A stretch of DNA of 64,000 nucleotides, taken from positions 156,691 through 220,690 of the forward strand of contig ML978208.1 of assembly GCA_010015745.1 (NCBI GenBank), given 5' to 3'. Both the position numbers and the translations under genes were made by a program. Shown here piece after piece: positions 1-11,597 of the stretch (position 1 is its first letter; every line of letters begins with the position of its first letter). The notes under the pieces are model-generated. The model saw only the letters and a program-made list of their open reading frames with translations. It was not told the DNA's origin and searched no databases. This DNA is from Setomelanomma holmii (Eukaryota > Ascomycota > Dothideomycetes > Pleosporales > Phaeosphaeriaceae).

Positions 1-646
1 GAGGACGATGCGCGGCCAAGCGCGATGCTGATTCGCATTGGTGGCATGCAGTGCGGGGGGCACCGTGATGACAGTGAGCAGCAAGAGGGCTCAACAGCCT
101 CGAGAAGAGACTGCTGGATAGACGGTGAGAGGTGGTCAGTAAGGTGTGGAGAGGGGCAGGACATCGACGTGGCAGCGCGAACAAGGTTGAAGCCTCAGCT
201 TTCATATCGCGGGATAGTGCGCCATGTACTGAGGGAGAGACTATTGGAGCAGGCACGACTCGCTAACAATGTCGCCAACACACTCTTCATCGCTAGCAGA
301 CTCGGATGCAGCCATCGTCAATATCGACAAAGCCAAAAGGGCCAGTGTTTGCCAGCAGGACCCTCCTGTGTCTATCTGCTGCGAGCCTGCCGTGGTCTCT
401 GCCTCAACACAGCAGAGTGCGGTCGTTGGTGTCTCAACTACTGCGAGCAATCCACTACTGCACCTCTTCTGCGAGCTGAGTCACGCCGCATCCTCCACAC
501 ACAAGCTGCAGCATGTCAAGACCTCGCTTCGCTGTTGAGCCGCCTGTGTTACTCCCCACATGTCATCGATCGCCCCAGGTTCGCCATTCGTCTGGACGCT
601 GCCACGCATCTGCGCTTGTTACAGCTGCACGTCTTGACCGCCTTGC
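1..646. other. Intergenic, no supported gene
   Basis: Long open frames cross this stretch on both strands, but they overlap each other, run into the 3' end of the HCS1 gene and show no recognisable domain. No tRNA-like or repeat structure was seen. It probably holds the HCS1 3' region and unexplored flank. Confidence 0.4.
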
Positions 647-3276
647 TCACCCGTTCTGTTCGTCCACGTAAATGTCAGCCAGATTTGGATATCTCAGATC
701 CGCATTTTCCTCCAGAAAGTCCATCCACGCTTTCAGGAACTTGCTGCCCCTGAGATATACGTTAGCAGCTGTGTTGTGCGACCGTATCCAGCAACGCGGT
801 CCGTGAGGGGTGCCAGGGTGGGGGGTGATACAGAGCATGCGATGCACGGGTTTCGTGTGCTTTGCAATACGCACCACAACCGAAAAACAACTTGCGCTTC
901 CCGGTCTCCCACCTTTTCGGCCTGAGCCCCCCGTGCGCAACGAGGCTGGATCATAGAAAGGGCAGGAAGGAGATGTTGAACCTACTTGCTTATGGTTTCC
1001 GAGTCTCCGATCACGCAGAGATGTCGCTTTGGTCGTGTCATGGCCACTGTGATCAAGCATCAGTACTCTTTCGGCGTGAAGAAGTGCTAGTTGCCTACCG
1101 TTGAGTCGCCTCTTCTCGCCCAGGAAACCAACTTCACGGTGCGCGTTACTTCGCACCGTGCTTACGATGACAGCTTCCTTTTCGCGGCCCTGGAACCCGT
1201 CTACAGACCCAAGTTCGATGCCAGGATAAGTTTCTTTGAGCATTCCCGCCAACAATGCCAACTATGTGGAGAGAAAATCAGCCCGATGATCTCAAAGAAT
1301 GCTTAGATCCATGCAGAAAGTTTGTAAGATGAGCAGGGGGCGCGGGATGCGTACCTGTGCATTGTATGGTGTCACCACGGCAATGTCGTCTGGCTTTACA
1401 CCGGCATCAATAAGATTGCTGACATGCATCCTCACCAATGCCGCTTCGGCCTCATTCGACTTGCTGTCGCCGATGGTCATGCCTTTGCTCGCTTTGGTGA
1501 CCGCGTCGTCTTCCGTCTTTTCTGGAAAGTCGCCGCCTTGTGTGTCCCAGAACACCAGCGGTTCTTGTGTGTCCTCGGTACTCTTGACCTCATATGGCAG
1601 ATCTTTCAGTAACCGATCCTTGACAAAGTCGGCAGCTATAAGTTTCGATTCATATAGCTCGTCGGATGGGAACCGCATGATCTTCTCATGCATGCGGTAT
1701 TGCGTCGTTAGCATACGTTTGATCGATGGGCCGTGTAGGGCGAGCAGACGGTCGAAAAGCGTTGTTTCCAGTGTCATGCCTTTGACCGGCTTCGATGTAG
1801 ATTCTGTTGCATTCTTCCCGGCTTCCTTGCCCTTCTTTGCATCCTTCTTCGCCGCCTTCGACTCTTTAGAATTCAAGGACTTGATGGTGGGTGGTAGTTG
1901 AAGATGATCCCCAGCAAGCACCAGCTTGTTCGCTTTGATCCATAGCAGTGGCACCCAGCATTGCGCTTCCAAGGCCTGACTTGCTTCGTCCACGACAACG
2001 ACATCGAACTCGTGGCCCTTCAGATGGAAGCCTCCAGCGCCATGCAAAGTGGCAAGGATGACTTTGCTCCCACTTACCAGATCGTTGACGCAGCCTTTCT
2101 CTCGCTCTCTGAACTCTAGTCGCAGGTCCTTGAGCTCGGCGTAGATCTGACGACGCTCTTTGGCGTTGCGAGTCTTCCGAATCGAATTCTGCTTGTCGTC
2201 CATTTCCTTCCTGACATCCTGCACCAAAGCTGCCGCCTCTGACGTGCGCGTAAGCACGTCTAGGGAATGGTTCAGGACAGATGGAAGCAGACGGGCCGGA
2301 TGTCCTAAGCGTACCATGGGGACTTTGTGGGACGCCAGACGCTCGACTATGTTGTCAGCCGATATATTCGAAGGCCCGCAGACGAGTAGACGCAAGTTCT
2401 GTTTGAGCAGCTGTAGAATCAGCTCGATGAGCGTATGCGTCTTGCCTGTGCCTGGCGGTCCATGGATCAAAGCGACCTCTCGCGATGCAAGCGCAAATCG
2501 TATAGCCTCTTTTTGACTTTCGTTGAGAGTGGGATCGTTCCATTCCAGCTTGTGGACCGGATTTGAAGGATCATTGAGGTCTGCAGGAAGAGGCGTGGGC
2601 GATGCTTGACCAAAGAGGACTCGCATGAATGGAGTGTATTCCTGGGAGTCGAGTTTCTGGAGTCGAGTCATTGTCTGGTTCATCCTATTGCACATGAGCA
2701 TCGAAGCAAATAATAACAACTATATTCTGGCGAAAACGTACCTCTTATAAGTAACGTCATTCGCCAGCTTGACTCTACGATATCTATCAGCCTGGTTTTA
2801 CTCTTACACGGCTGCAGCCACATCTTGACTGACATCCATAGCTTTCCGCTACTAGGGACATCCGCATCCTCCTTGTCAAGCACGATCTCGACATTTTCGC
2901 GTCTGACCCTCAGCACAACGCCCTCAGCTCCCTTCTTCGCACCTTCTCTCTTCTCGGCCTTCTTTGCGCTCCCACTCGGCTGATCCTGCACCGCCACAAT
3001 ATCCCCAACACGTATGCCGTGCTCAGGTATGTCCGGCTTTTCGCCTTTAGCTACGACAGCCGGGTCTAACCCCAGCTCAACGACCGTTTTGCCACCTAGC
3101 CCTGTTCGTATGGAGGTTACATTGAGGTTCAAGATGGCAAGACCGGCACGTGAGAGGGTGGCTGGGGTATGTGAGGACAGAAGAGCGTTTGTCTCTGAGA
3201 GCTCGGCTTGGAGTTCGGCATCGAGGAGGGTAAGCTGCGAGGCGGCGAAGGAAGGTATATCTGTCGATTCAGGCAT
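647..3276 (-). CDS. hcs1: DNA helicase A, Hcs1/IGHMBP2-like (SF1B)
   Basis: UPF1-like superfamily 1 helicase of the yeast Hcs1 / human IGHMBP2 (SMUBP-2) family, a 5'-3' nucleic-acid helicase biochemically linked to DNA polymerase alpha. My model has six exons: 3276-2834, 2774-2742, 2684-1355, 1261-1099, 1046-986 and 749-647 (2,133 nt, 710 aa, in frame throughout). Visible motifs are Walker A GPPGTGKTHT, the DEASQ box, VVTPYNAQ, the SVDGFQGREKE block (motif V) and VAMTRPKRH (motif VI). The last is split from motif V by a 52-nt intron. The second exon is tiny and encodes VKLANDVTYKR, a stretch typical of the family. The start was chosen at MPESTD because the family N-terminus follows directly; upstream in-frame codons look like leader. 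The last intron is long (236 nt). No damage is visible. Confidence 0.95.
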
Positions 3277-4535
3277 TGTGGCGAGTAGTGGGAGGTTAGT
3301 GTACGGTGCGCAATCTAGCGGCGTCAATGGTTGACGTTGATTGTCGTAACTGCTTGAACTTTTAGAGCGGGGTGGTGTTCTAGTGCACCGCTGCACAAGA
3401 GAGCCTTTTATATTGCGACCGCCTAGTTCTGGGAACCAGCAAGTGTTTCACTGATAAATTCTGTGGTCTAGAAACCTCCGAGTGTCGTGATGAGGTTGTA
3501 TTCGTAGAAGCGACAAACGCCAAAACACGTGTGTCGACTTCGACGTTCGCAGAAAAGGCTCCGCCTGTCGTCACTGTTCCTGACAAAGCTAACCTAATCT
3601 GGGATGGCGGAATCACGATTTCTAGACAGCATCATTCTTGACAATCACCGCTCGCTCTTCACCAGATGACATCTCACGATTTGGCTCGCATAGGATATTA
3701 GAGTGCTCAATCATCTCCACGCCTCGGAGCAGAGCATGGCGCGCCATATTCTTCGATCAGGCTCGGGATGCCTTAACCACGAGGCTACACATTCAGGAAG
3801 AGAGAATTATTGTGCAGACCGGTCCTAACACACGGGAAACTCAATGCGCACGATGCTCTCGCAAGTCCCTCCAAAACTGGCCAGCTTCGAATCTGGCGAG
3901 TTGCCCGAGGCCTTTAAGACCTCCAAGGCTTCTCGAGCGCACTCTTGACCTTGGTCCTCAACTCGCCAGGCTGTGAAAGCCAGCAACCAAAGGGCCGATG
4001 ATCTAGGTGCAAAGAGGGTCCAAACTCTCACCGGTAGTCTGGTCGTGAGGTCTAGAAGTAATGTTGGTCATGTGGATTTTGCATACACACCGCACAGAGT
4101 CAGCATCACATGGGTCCCACATACAGGGCGCAATGATAAGACATGAAATCGCTGTAACATCTGCTTTCAGGGCGGCGCATGCATGATCACCACTCTGTTG
4201 TCTAATCCTATCCTTTTCTCATCGGCCGGCCTTGCTCAGGACTCGAGGTGTGGGGGCAAGTGCATTCAGCCTCGTGTGTTTTATGCACGACCATCTTCGG
4301 CGGCCATACTTCGCCAAGACTTCAGCAAATCGTGGGATCTACTAGGCGAGTTGTGCTGAGAGACATAGCCAGAAGAGGTATAGCTACAAGCTATGATTGA
4401 GCATGAAGCAGTACTTGACGTCCGCGATGGCCGCCCATGATCTGCCGTGCCCAAAGACCTGAGCAGACGCAGCCTTATCAATCCCACAAAAGTTCATCAA
4501 GAGAGTTGCTTGCACGATTACTAGGTCGAGAAAGC
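3277..4535. other. Intergenic, no supported gene
   Basis: This is the 5' flank of HCS1 plus about 1 kb in which only short overlapping frames occur. None shows a domain, signal peptide or coherent exon chain. No repeats were seen. Confidence 0.4.
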
Positions 4536-5880
4536 ATGCCATCGGCGTATCTGCCTTCCGTGTTCGCAACCAGCTATGCCACTTCAGTACTGTCTCCAAT
4601 CAATATACGCGCCATAACGACGAGATATTGTCCTGGCGGGTCACCGTGTGGAAACGACTTCTATTGTGCAGTTAACACTGAGCAGTGAGTAGACTTCTAG
4701 CTATCAGTGTCAGGATGCTGACTCGGATATTCAGCTAATGCCCTCAGGAATCACAAACCTACTGCTTAGGAGCAGACTTTTGCTACAGAACCGCGTTTAG
4801 CGAAGCCTGCTGCGGCAACACAGTCTGCCCTCCGGGGTTCGCCTGCTCTCCAGGAGCATAAGTTCTTAGCATCATGCTTCGGGCTCCGAACTCATCAGTG
4901 CGCAGGACGTCCTCCTGCATATATGCCATTACGCCGAGCACGTCGACGTTAGCATCGAGAACATCTTCGAGCACCGCGTTGGGCATCACTTCAACGAGGC
5001 CCGCAAGCAGTGATGCAGAGGCTTCCGTCAGATCATTTCTGCAAACAGCGGTACCATTGAGCGTACAGTCAGACCCTGTGGGTGCGTGTTTCCTCAACGC
5101 CGCATTCACCTCTCCATACACGACCCCAGCGTGGTCGCCCAGATGCCTTCGCCAGCCCAAAGCTACTTTGCTTCGGTCAATGCGCAGAATACCGGCGCTT
5201 GCAGCGTCACTAGCAGCTCGGATGGTAATGGATTGTCAGACGGCGCCAAAGCTGGAATTGGTGTCGGAGTGCCTGCGGCAATCGCTCTCGTAGGTGCAAT
5301 AGCATTTCTCTTGTTCAAAACTGGCATAATTGGGGCTGGTGCTGCTGCATCGGCCTCGGCTTCTGCGCCAGCATTTTCAGGTGCTACCGGAACGGGTGCA
5401 CATGCGCCGGGATGGTCGGGCGTGACTGGGACAGAAAGTGCATGCAACGGAGTGGCTGGCTCTCATGCAATGTCTGCTGCTCCACCTATGGGCGGCGCTC
5501 CACCAATTGTTATTGCTGGAGTAGTCCGAACGAGCAGCAGCAGTGAGCGGAATCAACGATATTCGATTCCATATCCACCTTCAATAAATCATGGCACCCA
5601 TTCGAATCTCTCATCACCCTCGGCATACACGCCAGCATACCATCAGCCTTCTCGCAGTGTATCACCTCCAACTCAACAATCGAGTCGCCAAGAGACGTTT
5701 GGTAATCCGCTCCGAGCATAGAGCGAATTGTCCGGTGACGGGACTGCAAGTCCGACAGCTGAGCTTTCGACCAATGTCGCATACCATGCGTATGAGATAT
5801 ACAGCAACGTGAGACTCGAGGCGCCGGCCGGAGAGTTGCAGCAGCAGCCCAGATATCAGGCGTATCGTCCCGACTACTGA
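4536..5880 (+). pseudogene. Cys-rich single-pass membrane protein, apparently broken
   Basis: The C-terminal half is clear from about 5130: a short Ser-rich stalk, a membrane segment (GVGVPAAIALVGAIAFLLF) and a Ser/Pro/Gln-rich cytoplasmic tail, as in fungal cell-surface sensor-like proteins. The tail meets a TAG at 5719-5721, yet the same frame continues with tail-like sequence (SELSGDGTASP to QAYRPDY) to a TGA at 5878-5880. This suggests a nonsense change, possibly CAG to TAG. Upstream, Cys-rich pieces typical of such ectodomains appear in two other frames: YCPGGSPCGNDFYC before a good donor (GTGAGT, 4685) and CCGNTVCPPGFAC before a TAA at 4859. I could not join them to the membrane half by a convincing splice. 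The alternative is a badly modelled intact gene. The start at 4536 is tentative and the function unknown. Confidence 0.5.
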
Positions 5881-7373
5881 ACATCAACCGGGACAGCCTG
5901 TAAGAGAAAGTGCAACCATGTGAAGGAAAAGCTCTTGCCTGTGGGCGAACACCTTCTCCCGTACAGACCTTTCGCCGTGACCGGTAGGCATTTTCGTCCG
6001 TCACGCCCTCAAAGCCTTTTTACAACACTGAGTTCTCCTTTTCTGTGAGAATCTGCTGGACACCTCCGGCCGGCATTTCTCGGACATTTCTCCCGCGTAG
6101 CTCTTCCCGCGCGGGACCACAAATTATCTTTCTTCATGCGATTGTCGGGGTGCCTCCTGGTTTAGGTGCTCCACACTGTCGATTGTGTATGAACACCTCT
6201 GCTCGTCCGGGAGTTCACGGGCTTCATAGCGCACCACGCATAAGGTACTCAAGGAACATGGTAAGTCGGATTCGCATTCCTGCTTTTCTTCGGCGTCCAA
6301 AAACCTGGGGAAGATCTTTTCGGTCAGCCTTGCATCGGTGGAAGTACATGTTCGGCGTTCACATGAAGCACATCTCGAATATATATTTGGTCGATCGCTT
6401 CATGCCGAGGCTTGACAGATTTCTTACGAGAGTAAGCTCGCAATGGAGAACGTTGGCTGAAAGACGTGGAGATACTTTATCGATACCCCGCGTTTTTATC
6501 CCCGCAACTGACCCCTGAATGGCAATGTTTCTGGTTCTTCGAAAGGTGCACCAACGTCTTCCGGAAGTCCTCCGTGCGATAGAACAAGGACTATCGATTT
6601 GACAATTATATCCCGAAACGACAGGAGCCGTATGGAATACGGCGCGTTCGGCACTTTTAAATTGCTTTGCAGTCTCGTGTCGTCATCGCAATCGCGCCTT
6701 GAAGGGCTGCTATCGTGCTGGTTCAGTGACCACACAAAATCACGATCGACAGGGCGCAAGTATGCTCAAGGCAAAAATGGCGAGCAATCTAGCCCAAGAA
6801 TGATTCGGTTCATTTACCCTGGTTCATTGGATATCTAGGCGCGCGTCGTTGTGATTCGCTCGATCAGGGCGCCGACGTTCTAACACCTTGGCCTCATGAC
6901 CACCTACGAATGAAGCAGGCAAGCGCCGACTATTCCCATGGCGCGTACGCACTTGCGTCCTTGACTTCGCTGTAAGTCGACCATGTTCCCCTGGCTAAAG
7001 AAGCTCCGAGGTACGTTCTGATTGGCCTACCATGGTACCAACCACCACTACCTAAGGCTGATGGATGTCTGCATTCCAGATACAGAGCGATCTGCGGCAT
7101 CAAGACTGGCAGGATGGCTTCCACATGGGTGTGCTGCAACCACGGAGACTTGTAGACATCTCTGTAAAGGTTCCAGTCACCTGGACACTCTCAAATCGAC
7201 CTTCACCGAGCTTTCATTTGCGGGGAGATCTGGGGTTTGGTGTTTCTTGCTTGTGATACCTTCACTGCGCTGTATATAAAGAGATTGGGGTTGCGGATCA
7301 GTTCCGGAGTCAGTCGCTACTATAAGCGTCCTACCATCACCATCGACCAGAGTCAAGTACATCTAAGCTTGCC
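5881..7373. other. Intergenic with esterase promoter
   Basis: About 1.5 kb with only short unsupported frames on both strands. The right end is the promoter of the secreted carboxylesterase. No repeat or RNA gene was recognised. Confidence 0.4.
7273..7280 (+). promoter_or_regulatory. TATA box of the carboxylesterase gene
   Basis: TATATAAA lies 94 nt upstream of the ATG at 7374, a usual distance for a fungal core promoter with a short leader. Confidence 0.5.
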
Positions 7374-9170
7374 ATGAAGCTCATCGCTGCTCTCGCTTTG
7401 ATTCCTTTGGCTTTCGCCGCACCTGCTCAGCTGAACAAGCGTGCAGCACCAACCGTCATCGCACCTTCACCGCAAGCCACAGTCGCAGGAAAGGAAGGCT
7501 CGGGTGTTGAGACCTTCAACGGCATTCCTTATGCACAACCACCTGTCGGCCAACTGCGACTGAAGCCTCCACAGCCTATCACTTCCGCTGTTGGTAACAT
7601 TGATGGTACAGCTTCTCCCAGAGGCTGCCCACAGTTCTTCTTCAGCGTCGATGACAACGATGTCCCTTCTGCTGTGCTTGGCACATTGCTCAATACACCA
7701 CTTTTCCAGGCTGTGACAAACTCTGGAGAAGACTGCTTGACCATCAATGTCCAAAGACCGACTGGTACGAAGGCAGATGCAAAGCTGCCTGTTTTGTTCT
7801 GGATCTGTAAGTCTCGGTTCATCAAGTACATGTGAGGCACATGCTGACCTCGTACCTTGCGATATTAGTCGGGGGTGGATTTGAACTGGGCGCTACTTCT
7901 ATGTACGATGGTACTTCCCTAGTCGCAGAATCCGTTGCTCAAGGAAAGCCAATCGTCTTTGTTGCGGTAAATTACCGCGTTGGTGGCTTTGGCTTCTTGC
8001 CTGGCAAAGAAATATTGGCAGATGGTTCAGCTAACCTCGGACTCCTGGATCAGCGACTCGGACTGCAGTGGGTTGCAGATAATATTGCAGCCTTTGGTGG
8101 TGACCCTGACAAGGTCACTATTTGGGGCGAAAGTGCCGGCAGTATCTCAGTCATGGATCAGATGCTGCTGTATGATGGCGACAACACGTACAAGGGCAAG
8201 CCACTCTTTCGAGGAGGCATCATGGACTCCGGCTCCATCGTGCCCGCTCAGCCCGTAGACTCAGGCAAGGCACAAGCTATATATGACAGAGTAAGTAAGC
8301 CGTGCTCCTTGCGACTATATCTGCTAACGATCAGAAAAGGTGGTCGAAGCTGCCGGCTGCGCTGGCTCTAGCAACACTCTTTCTTGCCTACGCACCACGC
8401 CATACACGCAGTTCCTGCAAGCATGCAACACAGTGCCTGGCATTCTTTCTTACTTCACAGTCAACCTGTCCTACTTTCCTCGCCCTGATGGCAAGACTAT
8501 TACCGCATCACCTGAAGAGCTCGTCCTGGCAGGCAAATATGCCAAGGTCCCTTTCATTGTCGGCGATCAAGAAGACGAAGGCACTCTTTTCGGCCTTTTC
8601 ACGCCAAATCTAACGACCACCGCCGAAGTTTCTAACTATTTCTCCAGCATTTTCTTCAATCTCGCAACCACTTCGCAAATCGATGGACTCGTCGCAACCT
8701 ACCAAAACACTATCGACAATGGTTCGCCATTCCGCACCGGTATCCTGAACAACTTGTACCCGCAGTTCAAACGCGTCAGTGCCATCCTCGGCGACATTAC
8801 GTTCACGCTTACTCGCCGAGTCTTTCTCGAAGCCGCGACCTTTGTGAATCCTGATGTAAAGAGCTGGTCCTATCTCGCGACTTATGATTATGGAACACCA
8901 ATCTTGGGCACCTTCCATGGTTCGGATATCCTTCAAGTCTTCTACGGCATCCTGCCAAACAATGCTGCGAAGTCGATCCGGGGATACTACTTCAGCTTTG
9001 TGTACAACCTTGATCCGAATCAGGGTAGTGGACTGACGAGTTGGCCGCAGTGGAGTGCGAGTCAGAAGCTGATGGGCTTCGGGGCGAATAGTAATAGCCT
9101 GATTGACGACAATTTCAGAAGCGATACAGCGGATTGGCTGAAGAGTAATGTGGGAAGTTTGAGAGTGTGA
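7374..9170 (+). CDS. Secreted carboxylesterase type B (alpha/beta hydrolase)
   Basis: Secreted ester hydrolase of the cholinesterase/lipase type B family. Three exons, 7374-7806, 7869-8290 and 8340-9170, join in frame (1,686 nt, 561 aa). The introns have GTAAGT-type donors and are 62 and 49 nt. A signal peptide (MKLIAALALIPLAFA) is followed by a possible dibasic processing site (NKR). The family N-terminal motif FNGIPYAQPPVG is present. The nucleophile elbow is GESAGS (exon 2), with a probable acidic residue in GDQEDEGT and a catalytic His in FHGSD. The length is normal for the family. The substrate cannot be told. It is intact although its neighbours on both sides are damaged. A second family member lies at 60.3-62.0 kb. 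Confidence 0.93.
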
Positions 9171-9585
9171 GAGATAGCGGCAGGCCACCAAAAGTCGATG
9201 ATGCATATATGCACCGTGCAACACGAGATATAATATGATACCTTACCAGAATGATGCAAATTGTTCTGTGACAAATCAAGTCGACGACACGGCTCGTACT
9301 GACCTAATTTCACATAATCAACAAGGCTTCCATGATAACATAAAAAGAGCTCACGATGTCTAGGATGCGATCATGCAATGCTTTCTCCTCGCGCGTTGTG
9401 CTCCCAAATACTAAGAATTGACAAAAAGACAGAAACCGGGTATCGATGGACAGACGAGGCTAGGAAAATGCCAGTGAATCTCTGAACGCCATAAAGAAAC
9501 ATAACCGCCACGACCGAACCACCTATGTGCAGCCAACTGCCTGCTCCGACACCGTCAAAGCACAATAGTCTAGTACACTCTGAAA
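9171..9585. other. Convergent intergenic, 3' regions
   Basis: Short spacer between the convergent esterase and arrestin-like genes. It should hold both 3' untranslated regions. Nothing else is visible. Confidence 0.5.
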
Positions 9586-10911
9586 TCACACTGGTGCACT
9601 GCCCATATGCCTCATTTCGCTTTCGACCTCATATTCGAACCTTTTCCCGCCGACATCGATCCCGAGCTTCACCTTGACCTTGTAGGTCCGACTAATCGCA
9701 AAGCTCTTGAAGCTTGGCGGTGTGTACCCCGGCACTCTGGCAGTGAACCAACATTCACAACTACTCGCTTGTTCCATTTGCTTTGTCTCACTACTCGGAT
9801 ATTCTGTCAATTCCAGTGTTGCGCATGCAGGCAGGGTATTGAGATGCGTCTTCGCTTTGTTGTGGACTTTATGTTCCCTGTTCGAATAGGGTGCGTCAGG
9901 CGCTGGCCAGAACTCGTATTTGTTGCCTTTTTGATGTCCGTCCATGAAGTTGGCAGCTTTGATGTCGAACGGTGCGCGGACATCGGTGATATTGTGGAGG
10001 TCGAGTTTCAGGATTGTGAAGGTGATGGCGGGGATGTGGGTCACGTTTTCAGATTTGCGCATTACGTTGAAGGATGCGAGGAAGCGAAATGCCAGACCAG
10101 AACTGAGGACTTTAGGCATCGAGATATTCGTGCTGAAGTCCAATTTGGGCGTAGCTGACGAAAAGCGGTCGCGCATACTTTGTCGGAAGCCAATGGAGCT
10201 TGCGGCCTGGCCTGCCAACGCTGACGTCTGGAGAGAATGTGCCTTGAACTGATCAGATGCACTCGGAATCTCCTGAAGCGCATGTGAGTTCGGATCGAGA
10301 GGCACGAACAGGACTGGCGCAGACACCTCCAGGTCTTTGAGATTCTTTCCCTGCACAATGCCAATACCAGGACATCTCAGCGCGACTTTGACCCCATACT
10401 CGATCTTGGAATAATTCGGCTCTTTGCCCGTTCCGTTCTTACCACAGTGATTTTGTTCACGGGTATCGAAACTCGGCGGAAGGTCGTGCGGCCCCACGGT
10501 CCAACGCTCATCGTCAGTCTTCTTGTATTGGCCGATTCGACTATTCCCCGTGCCAGCTGGGAACCGGAAGGAGAATGGATATATGTATGTCTCGCCTACT
10601 TCTAATGTGGTTGGCTTCCTGGAAGACGGAAGCAGATTGGTCGTGACTTCGAATAAAGGCGCATTGTCCCGCCAGTGGTAGTAATCCGTCGAAGATTCGC
10701 TACTAGAGCTCGTTCGATACCACACAAGCGACTTGCCGAAGAGAGACGTCTCGAGTGCACGTGATACAATGGGAATGATTGGTGTGAAACTGACGTGACC
10801 GCTGACAAACTCGTCTGGTCGGAAGACCTTCTCGGCTGGTGAGTAGAGATGAATTGCGATATCAGGTAGTGGTGGCTGAGGAATCTTCGAAGAGCTGAAA
10901 AGCCCCATCAT
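9586..10911 (-). CDS. Arrestin-like protein
   Basis: A single-exon 441-aa protein with the arrestin fold pattern: an N-terminal beta-sandwich starting IAIHLYSPAEKVFRPDEFVSGHVSF, with an arrestin-style core motif around the SRALETSLFGKSLVW segment, and a C-terminal half ending SFAISRTYKVKVKLGIDVGGK. In fungi, alpha-arrestins are adaptors that recruit Rsp5-type ubiquitin ligases to plasma-membrane transporters. I see no clear PPxY motif, so ligase recruitment is uncertain. Two ATG codons in tandem begin the frame at 10911. It lies upstream of a second, more divergent arrestin gene on the same strand (11.6-13.2 kb), but the two sequences differ too much to be a recent tandem copy. The frame is intact. 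Confidence 0.85.
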   Translation of the reverse strand: MMGLFSSSKIPQPPLPDIAIHLYSPAEKVFRPDEFVSGHVSFTPIIPIVSRALETSLFGKSLVWYRTSSSSESSTDYYHWRDNAPLFEVTTNLLPSSRKPTTLEVGETYIYPFSFRFPAGTGNSRIGQYKKTDDERWTVGPHDLPPSFDTREQNHCGKNGTGKEPNYSKIEYGVKVALRCPGIGIVQGKNLKDLEVSAPVLFVPLDPNSHALQEIPSASDQFKAHSLQTSALAGQAASSIGFRQSMRDRFSSATPKLDFSTNISMPKVLSSGLAFRFLASFNVMRKSENVTHIPAITFTILKLDLHNITDVRAPFDIKAANFMDGHQKGNKYEFWPAPDAPYSNREHKVHNKAKTHLNTLPACATLELTEYPSSETKQMEQASSCECWFTARVPGYTPPSFKSFAISRTYKVKVKLGIDVGGKRFEYEVESEMRHMGSAPV

Positions 10912-11597
10912 GCACGGATCATAAGAAGCACCGCAAGAACGCTTGGTGTATGCTTTGAGAGGTTCTAGTGAGAGCTTGTGAGTTGAGTTGCTCTTGCACG
11001 TCTTGCTTGCTGTTGTGGAAGCCAGCCAAGTGCTGCTGCAAAGCGAGAGTTGGAGGAGTCAACAGAGGTGGGCGTAGCATTATACCACATGATATACACA
11101 AAAGGTTCTGCGCCATGTTCGAGGCACACAATGAGTATGAGTTGGATCAGCCTTACATCGGGGTTTGACCAATGACGTTCCGTCCGTCGGTGAACGTGCG
11201 GGGCTGTGCAGGCCAGGCGGCGCCCCATCTGATCAGCCACGCGAAAGCCGGCCGAGTCGTGACGCTCACGTCCGCAGCCATCACACCAGCCGTCCACCTT
11301 TGGCATTCGCTGTCTCAAATCCAAGTTGTTGCCCCTCTCCATGGTCACCGAGATATAGTATATTCTCGACGCCACTATAACACCTGCGTAAAGGTGGCAA
11401 GTATACACATGTAATCAGAGGCTCGACAAGACATGTATTATAGAGCGTATAAGGTCAATGGGGATTTGAAAGCATAGGTAATTGTTACCTCAAGTCCCAG
11501 AACTACTCCTTTGTCCTTCACGATGGCTATATCACTTGTCTTGCAGAAGAGGTCTGTGTACCACACGTGCACTATAATGGTACATCCATTAATGCTG
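10912..11597. other. Intergenic, arrestin promoter side
   Basis: The 5' flank of the intact arrestin and the 3' flank of the damaged one. Overlapping short frames on both strands have no domain. No repeat was recognised. Confidence 0.4.

Noticed and set aside
25..753. 242-codon open frame at the left edge
   Set aside because: It overlaps the HCS1 3' end on the other strand, has no domain and its composition looks like chance.
4783..5160. 125-codon minus-strand frame opposite the Cys-rich gene
   Set aside because: It reads fairly protein-like but has no start context, exon partners or domain. The plus strand has Cys-rich and membrane signals.
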